A DNA stretch of 6,145 nt from Anaerolineales bacterium UBA6128 (GTDB taxonomy: Bacteria; Chloroflexota; Anaerolineae; UBA1429). Made by a program: the position numbers and the translations under genes. The stretch lies in NCBI GenBank assembly GCA_002423325.1, contig DIVQ01000235.1:1-6145 (forward strand), written 5' to 3'. Every line of letters begins with the position of its first letter. The stretch's first letter is position 1. Of the stretch, positions 1 to 4,633 are shown one piece after another. The notes beneath the pieces are model-generated. The model was not told the origin of the DNA. It did no database searches and saw nothing but the letters and a program-made list of their open reading frames with translations.

Positions 1-143
1 GCAATCAGTGGCACGACACATGCCGCAACCAGGACAAGCGCCAGGGTGTTGGCCAGCTTGTGCCTCTGGCCTACGGCGGCAAGGCACAGCGCCCCTATCC
101 AGGGGAGCAGCAGCAGTGCTAACAGCCAGGGTGATCCCATCAT
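1..143 (-). CDS. N-terminus of a membrane subunit, probably antiporter-like (partial)
   Basis: Reading leftward from 143 there is an open frame of 47 codons that continues past the window edge. It begins MMGSPWLLALLLLPWIGALC and is followed by a second hydrophobic stretch, so it starts with at least one or two membrane helices. Two ATG codons are adjacent (143-141 and 140-138). A GGAGAGG ribosome site lies at 150-144, directly against the first ATG, so the second ATG has the better spacing. The frame starts 8 nt after the stop of the antiporter-like gene, so it is almost certainly co-transcribed with it. By position and hydrophobic start it is probably another NuoM/NuoN/MrpD-type subunit. That is inferred from context; too little is visible to prove the family. 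Confidence 0.6.
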   Translation of the reverse strand, partial: MMGSPWLLALLLLPWIGALCLAAVGQRHKLANTLALVLVAACVVPLI

Positions 144-151
144 CCTCTCCG

Positions 152-1555
152 CTATGTGAACGCCAAGACCAGTATGATCACCACTACGAGCGCACAAGTG
201 GCCCAGAGGAGGTTACTGCGTAACCTGCCCTGATGCCATGCGTGCACCGTTTCGGCCACCGAGCGCCCCTGGATGACGATGTTCGCATTAAGCGCTTCGA
301 GGCCTGTCTCGCCCGTGTCACGAGCCAGGTGCGCCAGTCGCCACAACAGGGCTGCGACTGTCGCGTTGATTGCTTCCAGGCCCTTCTCGGCGTGTTGGCG
401 GGTACGTTGCGCGAGGTTCCAAAGCAGGGCGGCCAAGCGGGTGTTCGTCGGCTCCAGCACACGGGTCTCGATCGTGTCCGCGGCGCTGCCCAACCAACCG
501 AACAGGCCTTCGAGCCCACCTGCCTCCGGCCGAGCGGCCTCCGCGCGCGAGGCACTGTGCTCCAGCACGCAGGCAAGCGCGATGCGTATGGGCACATAGG
601 CGAGCAGATAGGGTGGCATGACGTCCGCGGCGAGAGCCAGCGGCGCGACTGCGCTGTGTCCTGCTGACCACCACGCCATCTGCGCGGACGTCTGGTGAGC
701 GCGCAGTGCCCGCCAGATAGACAGAACGAGCAGCAACGCACCCGCCAGGGCAAGTGGCGTCAGCATGCCGGCTGCGACCAGGATCGGCTTGATGCGGTAG
801 ATGAGATAAGCCCCAAGCACTGGCAGCCCCAGGGCGGTGGTCCAGATGCGCTGCGGCCGTGGCTGCCTCCAGGCTTTTTCCATCCAGACTTGGAAGGGCG
901 GCAGACCGGTCTTGACGGCCACTGCCAGCAACGCACAGAACAACAGCGCGGTTCTCTGGGGGCCTGCCGCTTCGGCGCCGCGCTGGATCATGGCGTCGAT
1001 CGCGAATGTGCCACTGAGGCCCTGCAGCAGCAGAATTGCGGCCAGCAGCACGACATCGCCAAGGCGAAACAGCAGGAAAAGCCGTGGCAGTGCGCGCAGA
1101 CGTTCAGAACTGGGGAGGGTGCTCAGCAGGGCGATCAACGTACCGAGGGCCACGAACTCCAAGATGACATAACGCAACAGGAACTGATCGACGGTGAGGG
1201 CCAGAACGGTCAGACCGCACATCGCATAGGTCCAGGCGGCTGAGCCGGCTGTTCCGGGCGGGCGCGCTAGGCTGGCCAGCCGGCTGACGGCCAGGGAGAC
1301 CAGGGCGATGACGGCCAGGTAGATCCCCGGTGAACCATAGCTGAGGCTGGTGGAATCCGTTCCGGGCGGCCAGGTGATCGACGGCGCGGGGGTGCGTCCC
1401 CACTGGGAGAGCATCGTCAGCGCCAGCAGCCCCACGGCCGCCGCTGCCACGCGATCCAGCCACACGAGCCATTTTGGACCGCGCTTGCACAGGGCCACTG
1501 CGAGATGAACCGCAGCCATGCAAAGGGTGATGGCGATGGCGATCGAAAGAGTCAC
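152..1555 (-). CDS. Divergent NuoL/MrpA/MrpD-type proton-conducting antiporter-like subunit
   Basis: A polytopic membrane protein of 467 residues with a GTG start. A GAGGGG ribosome site lies 8 nt upstream, and only 4 nt separate it from the previous stop. It resembles complex I/Mrp antiporter subunits. There is a membrane glutamate in YVILEF (E133), a helix start RLGDVVLL (164-171) like the NuoL motif RxGD, and a membrane lysine in AVKTGLPPFQVWMEKA (K215), matching the family's Lys-containing KSAQxPxHxW segment. The TM8-type segment at about 288-310 lacks the usual Lys. The later core helices appear to be missing, because the core ends near residue 335. NuoL/MrpA proteins normally exceed 480-600 residues. 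Residues 366-426 hold 26-residue repeats. They lead into a NuoL/MrpA-like linker (LNANIVIQG, then QGRLRSNLLW) and a last membrane helix (about 449-465). The family call is good; the transported ion and the complex type are unknown. Confidence 0.8.
   Translation of the reverse strand: MTLSIAIAITLCMAAVHLAVALCKRGPKWLVWLDRVAAAAVGLLALTMLSQWGRTPAPSITWPPGTDSTSLSYGSPGIYLAVIALVSLAVSRLASLARPPGTAGSAAWTYAMCGLTVLALTVDQFLLRYVILEFVALGTLIALLSTLPSSERLRALPRLFLLFRLGDVVLLAAILLLQGLSGTFAIDAMIQRGAEAAGPQRTALLFCALLAVAVKTGLPPFQVWMEKAWRQPRPQRIWTTALGLPVLGAYLIYRIKPILVAAGMLTPLALAGALLLVLSIWRALRAHQTSAQMAWWSAGHSAVAPLALAADVMPPYLLAYVPIRIALACVLEHSASRAEAARPEAGGLEGLFGWLGSAADTIETRVLEPTNTRLAALLWNLAQRTRQHAEKGLEAINATVAALLWRLAHLARDTGETGLEALNANIVIQGRSVAETVHAWHQGRLRSNLLWATCALVVVIILVLAFT
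266..460 (-). repeat. Tandem 26-residue protein repeat in the antiporter-like subunit
   Basis: Within the C-terminal part of the antiporter-like protein, a 26-residue unit repeats in register. Units begin at residues 366 (VLEPTNTRLAALLW), 392 (GLEAINATVAALLW) and 418 (GLEALNANI, where the copy fades into the conserved NuoL-type linker). Each full unit has the pattern xLExxNxxxAALLWxLAxxxR followed by a charged stretch. At DNA level the period is 78 nt and the copies have clearly diverged, so the duplication is old. The units look amphipathic and may lengthen a surface helix; that role is inferred. Confidence 0.75.
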
Positions 1556-1559
1556 TGGC

Positions 1560-1880
1560 TCAGCCCCTCAACTCGTTCAGATCGTCGACCCTGCCGGCAG
1601 GGTGATGGCGATAGATGTTGACAATCAGGGCCAGCGTGATGGCGATGACGATGGCTTCGACCACCAGCGCGGAGACCACCAGCGTTTGAGCACTCTCGAT
1701 AGTCCCGTTGGCGCGCCCGGCTTCCAGTATGCTGAGTAACGCCCCCTGCAACATGATGTTGAGGCCGATGACTTGCTTGATGACGCGCTTTTGCGTAAGC
1801 ATGCAGAAGAGCCCGAGCGCGAGCAGGGCTGTGGAAACGAACGGATTGAGAAGCGCGACTCCCGCGTCCCACGAAAGCAT
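1560..1880 (-). CDS. NuoK/MrpC (MbhG)-like small membrane subunit
   Basis: A 106-residue protein with three membrane helices at about 11-29, 34-52 and 65-90, the usual size and shape of NuoK, MrpC and MbhG. The last helix (AQTLVVSALVVEAIVIAI) matches the third NuoK/MrpC helix and keeps a membrane glutamate, E75, equivalent to the conserved TM3 Glu of NuoK. The second NuoK glutamate, in TM2, appears replaced by Asn (GLNIML, N41), as in MrpC-type proteins. In complex I these residues lie on the proton path. The ATG has an AGGAGG site 7 nt upstream, inside the end of the preceding gene. Only 2 nt separate it from that gene's stop and 4 nt from the next start, so it is translated in an operon. 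Whether it is NuoK or MrpC proper cannot be settled by eye. Confidence 0.82.
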   Translation of the reverse strand: MLSWDAGVALLNPFVSTALLALGLFCMLTQKRVIKQVIGLNIMLQGALLSILEAGRANGTIESAQTLVVSALVVEAIVIAITLALIVNIYRHHPAGRVDDLNELRG

Positions 1881-1882
1881 CC

Positions 1883-2104
1883 TCAGTCCTCCTCGCCTTC
1901 GGCGGGCAGCAGCGCACGGATACCCAAGGCGCCCACAAAGATCAGTCCCAGGAGAACCACAAGGTCACCAGGACGGCTTGTCCAGATGGTGCGGACCTCG
2001 TGGAGGTGCTCGCCGTGCTCGGGCGCCAACCAGTAAGCCATCAGGGCACCCAGGCCAAGCAGCATGACGACCAAGGCAGCACTCTGCAGATGCCTAGTCC
2101 TCAT
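1883..2104 (-). CDS. MbhE-like small membrane protein (MrpA C-terminal-like)
   Basis: A 73-residue protein with two membrane helices (about 8-26 and 48-67) joined by a polar loop. The segment VRTIWTSRPGDLVVLLGLIF (37-56) resembles the signature of MbhE and the C-terminal end of MrpA, where a V-T-x-I-x-W/L-x-x-R-x-x-D pattern precedes the last helix. In classical Mrp systems this segment is fused to MrpA; here, as in Mbh, it is a separate gene. The ATG overlaps the end of the upstream MbhD-like gene by 11 nt, with GGAGG 8 nt upstream, so translation is probably coupled. The short length makes the family call moderate. It could also be read as the detached C-terminal half of a NuoJ-like protein. 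Confidence 0.65.
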   Translation of the reverse strand: MRTRHLQSAALVVMLLGLGALMAYWLAPEHGEHLHEVRTIWTSRPGDLVVLLGLIFVGALGIRALLPAEGEED

Positions 2105-2348
2105 GGCGTTGGCCTCCGACGTTCTCGGTGAGGCTGATGGCGATGATGAACAATACGCTCAGCAGACCGGCGCCGACGGAGAGCTGGATGATGGCCCCAA
2201 GGGGTGCACCCATGAGGTAGAACAACAGCGCCAGGGTACAGCTGCCGCAGAACAGGCTGATGGCGGCACGGATCAGGCTGCGCGCACGTGTCGCAACGAC
2301 CGCAGCTGCCAATATGATGCAGACCAGGATCAGGTAGGTTACGAGCAT
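2094..2348 (-). CDS. MbhD/NuoJ-like (DUF4040-type) small membrane subunit
   Basis: An 84-residue protein with three membrane helices at about 2-20, 26-46 and 50-74. The order RARSLIRAAISLF, then LLFYLMGAPLGAIIQLSVGAG, then LLSVLFIIAISLTE fits the MbhD/DUF4040 family (consensus LLFLxLGAPDxAxxExxVGAG). That family corresponds to part of NuoJ in complex I and to the C-terminal region of MrpA. The acidic residue usual in the last helix (ALTEAAVGAG) is Gln here (Q55). I chose the ATG at 2348 because the protein then begins directly at the first helix. A longer version starting at 2405 would only add a polar, unconserved leader. The upstream site AGAAG is weak. This is the first gene of the minus-strand operon, about 115 nt downstream of a strong promoter. 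Confidence 0.75.
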   Translation of the reverse strand: MLVTYLILVCIILAAAVVATRARSLIRAAISLFCGSCTLALLFYLMGAPLGAIIQLSVGAGLLSVLFIIAISLTENVGGQRHED

Positions 2349-2470
2349 TGTGTTTCTTCTGGATAGGGCAGAGGAGCTTGATAGCAGAGGGTGGGCAGAG
2401 GCCAAAGCAAAAACTGGCCTGTGCGGACCGCCTGGAGCAACCTCCCATGCGCGTCTGGGTCAGCCACGTT

Positions 2471-2499
2471 ATTATAACACAGTGCGCGGCGCACTGCAA
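2471..2499 (-). promoter_or_regulatory. Sigma70-type promoter for the membrane-subunit operon
   Basis: On the minus strand there is a perfect -10 box TATAAT (2476-2471) preceded by TG in the extended -10 position. A -35-like TTGCAG (2499-2494) lies upstream with an ideal 17-nt spacer. Transcription would start near 2464 and leave a leader of about 115 nt before the MbhD-like ATG. The promoter sits directly after the terminator of the gene to its right. The -35 box matches the consensus at only three positions, so the extended -10 or an activator may matter. Confidence 0.72.
2480..2496. promoter_or_regulatory. 17-bp palindrome between the -35 and -10 boxes (putative operator)
   Basis: CAGTGCGC and GCGCACTG form perfect 8-bp arms around one central G. 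The palindrome fills nearly the whole spacer between the -35 and -10 boxes and overlaps the -35 by three bases, the classic place for a dimeric repressor site. A wider pair, CACAGT (2478-2483) and ACTGTG (2505-2510), flanks it. The regulator is not in the window and the site matches no operator I can name. Confidence 0.5.
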
Positions 2500-2511
2500 G
2501 GCGAACTGTGC

Positions 2512-2538
2512 AAAAACGGTCGGGCAATTCGCCCGACC
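2512..2538 (-). terminator. Rho-independent terminator downstream of the RDD gene
   Basis: GGTCGGGC (2518-2525) and GCCCGACC (2531-2538) form a perfect 8-bp GC-rich stem with a 5-nt loop. Read on the minus strand, the stem is followed by G and then five T residues (2516-2512). The plus strand has no T run after it. The hairpin therefore terminates leftward transcription from the RDD gene, about 105 nt beyond its stop, and insulates the membrane operon. Confidence 0.8.
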
Positions 2539-2642
2539 TCCCACTGTGCTGCCGCAGCCAGGGTTGATGCCAGATGCGGCCTCGACTGAATGCCTGTGCG
2601 GATGCCATGCCCTAGCGCAGCCTCGAGCAAACTAAGCGGCGC

Positions 2643-2945
2643 TCATTTCGGCCGCACGACGACATAGGTGCTGGCGAGGCGGTCGCCCACGCGCTGTTTG
2701 CCGTCCGACCTGCGCGCCACCAGCAAGCCGACCAGATAGATGAAGGCCAGGCTGTCGACGATCCTGAGCGCGTTGCGGGCGAGCGAACGCAGAAAGTCCG
2801 GACGCCCCCCCTCCTTGTTAACCACCCTGATCCCCATCGCCAGTTTGCCGAGGGTGAAGCTAAAGCTCTCCAGAATGGTGGCATAGATCGCCAGCAGGAA
2901 CCCGACCAGAATGGAGATGTCGCTCAGATAGTAGAGGTCGCCCAC
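2643..2945 (-). CDS. RDD-family membrane protein, C-terminal part of a frameshifted gene
   Basis: A 100-residue open frame that is clearly the C-terminal portion of an RDD domain, a membrane domain thought to act in transport or ion exchange in some members. LGKLAMGIRVV (32-42) is the family's GxxLGK-GLRVV motif. RSLARNALRIVDSLAF (53-68) is its conserved RxLxRNxLRxVD helix, and QRVGDRLASTYVVV (84-97) is its closing motif. Helices lie at about 8-27 and 61-77. The GTG at 2945 is probably not the real start. Sensible protein sequence continues upstream in this frame (PPEWHAPLWVV) to a TAA, and the first RDD helix lies in another frame further upstream. The gene therefore carries frameshifts, either decay or sequence errors. 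The stop is at 2643 and the terminator follows at 2538-2512. Confidence 0.8.
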   Translation of the reverse strand: MGDLYYLSDISILVGFLLAIYATILESFSFTLGKLAMGIRVVNKEGGRPDFLRSLARNALRIVDSLAFIYLVGLLVARRSDGKQRVGDRLASTYVVVRPK

Positions 2946-3172
2946 GACCCAGAGCGGCGCGTGCCACTCGGGAGGTTAAGTAGACAACCAGGCCAACCAG
3001 GGCGCCGTCGATGAACAGAGCCAGGGCGCGCTTGACGAGAGAAGCGGGCTACGCGGTCCCGCCACCGCCCCCCGACGTAGCCCGCACAGGCCGCGGGCTG
3101 GGTCGGCTCCGTCTTGGGGGGCGTCAAGGCGACGGGCGCGCCGCATTGGGTGCAAAAGCGCAGGCCCGGGCG
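2946..3172 (-). pseudogene. Frame-displaced N-terminal part of the RDD gene: zinc ribbon and first helix
   Basis: Upstream of the intact RDD frame, homologous segments continue in two other frames. One frame gives a zinc-ribbon end (LRFCTQCGAPVALTPP, near 3166-3120), a linker, then YVGGRWRDRVARF. A second frame gives LVKRALALFIDGALVGLVVYL (about 3038-2977), a typical first RDD helix with its Asp. The frame of the 2643-2945 CDS then resumes with PPEWHAPLWVV. One surplus base near 3035-3048 and one near 2973-2977 would restore a continuous zinc-ribbon-RDD protein. The usual first CxxC of such ribbons is absent: homology stops at about 3163-3177, where dhaK homology begins on the other strand. 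This strip is therefore an RDD gene both frameshifted and cut at its 5' end. Confidence 0.65.
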
Positions 3173-3904
3173 CTGGACCGCGGACGGGGCGTGCTGTATG
3201 TGTATGGCAACTATGCGGGCGACAATATGAACTTTGACATCGCCGCCGAGCTTGCTGGCGAGGAGGGCATCCAAACGAGGACGGTGCGCGTGTGGGACGA
3301 TGTGGCCTCGGCGCCACCCGCGCAGATGGACAAGCGGCGCGGCATCGCGGGCGACCTGTTCGTGATCAAGATTGCCGGGGGCGTCACGGCCTCAGTGGCG
3401 GACCTGGACGAGGCGTACCGCGTGGTGGCCAAAGCGCGCGACCACACTCGGTCGATTGGCATCGCGCTATCGGCGGGTTCGATCCCTGAGACCGGTGAGC
3501 CGACGTATGAGCTGGGCGATGACGAGATCGAGATTGGTATGGGGTTGCACGGCGAGCCGGGCGTCGAGCGCGGCAAGATGCAGCCGGCGGACTTGCTGGT
3601 GGACAAGATGATGGCGCGCGTGATGGAGGATCTGCCGTTTCAGGCGGGCGATCGCGTTTGTCTGCTTCTGAACGACCTCGGCGCTACAACTTGGCTCGAG
3701 ATGCTGATCGCCAACCGCAAGGCGCATCAGATACTCGAGAACCAGGGGATCGCAGTGCACGACACCGTCATCGGCAGCTACTGCACGTGCCAGGAAATGG
3801 CCGGGTTGTCTATTACGTTGATGAAACTGGACGAAGAGCCTGGGGCGTACTATGACCTGCCGGCCACTTCGTTGGCGTACACAAAGGGGCCGCACCGTGG
3901 GTAA
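3011..3904 (+). CDS. dhaK: Dihydroxyacetone kinase subunit DhaK, N-terminally truncated
   Basis: DhaK binds dihydroxyacetone covalently through a histidine and presents it to DhaL for phosphorylation in the cytoplasm. From about residue 54 this 297-residue frame is unmistakable DhaK. VYGNYAGDNMNFD holds the active-site Asp (D71, E. coli Asp109). GMGLHGEPG holds the substrate-binding His (H180, E. coli His218). NDLGATTWLEM and SYCTCQEMAGLSITLMKLD are conserved C-terminal segments. Both residues are offset by 38 from E. coli numbering, so about 90 N-terminal residues are absent, including the GGGSGHEP loop with Gly53 and His56. Codons 1 to about 53 are antisense to the RDD remnant and look like no DhaK; the ATG at 3011 is just the first in frame. 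GTG at 3191 is a possible internal start. It overlaps dhaL by 8 nt. Related tetrulose kinases share this fold. No DhaM is present. Confidence 0.85.
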   Translation: MNRARARLTREAGYAVPPPPPDVARTGRGLGRLRLGGRQGDGRAALGAKAQARALDRGRGVLYVYGNYAGDNMNFDIAAELAGEEGIQTRTVRVWDDVASAPPAQMDKRRGIAGDLFVIKIAGGVTASVADLDEAYRVVAKARDHTRSIGIALSAGSIPETGEPTYELGDDEIEIGMGLHGEPGVERGKMQPADLLVDKMMARVMEDLPFQAGDRVCLLLNDLGATTWLEMLIANRKAHQILENQGIAVHDTVIGSYCTCQEMAGLSITLMKLDEEPGAYYDLPATSLAYTKGPHRG

Positions 3905-4556
3905 ACAGGCGCTCACGCTGGATGAGACCCGGGACATGCTGGCGTACGTCGCGGCCGAAATGCAGCGCAACCAGGATCTGCTGAGCGAGGCGGACCGGGC
4001 AATTGGCGATGGAGACCACGGCATCGGCATGGCGCGCGGGTTCTGCGCGGTCGGACGCGTTCTGGGCGAGCGCTCCTTTGCGGGCGTCGGCGCGCTGTAC
4101 GACGCCGTCGGCATGACACTGTTGACGTCAGTAGGGGGCGCCTCGGGCGCCATCTTTGGCACGCTTTTCCGGGCGGGAGCGGCCAGTCTGAAGGAGCAGC
4201 AGACGTTCGATAGCTCAGCGCTTTCGAGGTTGCTGCTGGATGGCCTCGCGGGTGTTACCGCCCGAGGCAAGGCCAGGGTCGGCGACAAGACGATGGTGGA
4301 TGTGCTCGAGCCTGCTGCGCGGTGCTGCGCAGAGCTGACTGAAACCTGTCAGGGTGAGGTACTGGCCGCTGTCACCGAGGCGGCCAAAGTGGGGATGGCG
4401 TCGACCAAAGATATGCTGGCTGCGGTGGGAAGGGCTCGGTCGCTGGGAGAGCGAGCACGCGGTCACGTGGATCCGGGCGCCGTGTCCTTGTACCTGATCC
4501 TACGGTCCATGTCCATGTACGTGACCCAACTGGAGCAATCGGTGGGGCCAGCCTAG
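3897..4556 (+). CDS. dhaL: Dihydroxyacetone kinase subunit DhaL
   Basis: DhaL is the nucleotide-binding subunit that transfers phosphate to the ketose held by DhaK. The 219-residue frame is full length for the family (about 210). EADRAIGDGDHGIGMARGF (31-49) carries the three magnesium-binding aspartates D33, D38 and D40. SVGGASGAIFGTLF (78-91), VGDKTMVDVL (128-137) and GRARSLGERARGHVDPGAVS (178-197) are the other family motifs. The last is usually GRASYLGERSIGHQDPGATS. I chose GTG at 3897 because AAGGGG lies 7 nt upstream and the protein then begins like other DhaL proteins. An ATG at 3852 in the same frame would add 15 unconserved residues inside dhaK. The 8-nt overlap with the dhaK stop implies coupled translation. 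Without DhaM in view, it is unclear whether phosphate comes from ATP or from the PTS. Confidence 0.92.
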   Translation: MGKQALTLDETRDMLAYVAAEMQRNQDLLSEADRAIGDGDHGIGMARGFCAVGRVLGERSFAGVGALYDAVGMTLLTSVGGASGAIFGTLFRAGAASLKEQQTFDSSALSRLLLDGLAGVTARGKARVGDKTMVDVLEPAARCCAELTETCQGEVLAAVTEAAKVGMASTKDMLAAVGRARSLGERARGHVDPGAVSLYLILRSMSMYVTQLEQSVGPA

Positions 4557-4596
4557 GGATCGGCAGGGTTCGACTTCATCGTTGGTGGCGAATGAG

Positions 4597-4621
4597 CGAG
4601 ACGGCCTGTCGGGCCGTCTCG
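4597..4621 (+). terminator. Hairpin between the convergent dhaL and sulfatase genes
   Basis: CGAGACGGCC (4597-4606) and GGCCGTCTCG (4612-4621) form a perfect 10-bp stem with a 5-nt loop, in the 77-nt gap between the dhaL stop and the sulfatase stop. On the plus strand it is followed by TTGCTTGTC, a weak T-rich tract. On the minus strand the tail (CTCATTCGCC) is poorer still. It probably ends dhaL transcription and may limit readthrough in both directions. Confidence 0.6.
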
Positions 4622-4633
4622 TTGCTTGTCACG

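Noticed and set aside
695..1243. Plus-strand open frame of 182 codons opposite the antiporter-like gene
   Set aside because: Gln/Glu-rich, low-complexity translation without a recognisable domain. It is antisense to a well-supported membrane protein and reflects its codon bias.
2400..2419. GGCCA/TGGCC hairpin with a T run in the leader of the membrane operon, considered as an attenuator
   Set aside because: The stem has only 5 bp with a 10-nt loop, and the T run lies inside the loop rather than after the stem.
2349..2455. Small upstream open frame starting MGGCSRRSAQ in the operon leader
   Set aside because: It runs on through the MbhD-like gene in another frame, has no good ribosome site and shows no protein-like pattern.
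3075..3100. Minus-strand ACAGYVG looks like the HAGYVG motif of DhaK, hinting that the missing dhaK N-terminus was inverted
   Set aside because: The same frame reads directly from the zinc ribbon into an RDD-like start (YVGGRWRDRVARF). No GGGSGHEP-like sequence lies next to it, so the match is chance.
3467..4288. Minus-strand open frame of 273 codons opposite dhaK and dhaL
   Set aside because: No domain is recognisable and it spans two firmly identified genes on the other strand. It is a by-product of GC-rich codon use.
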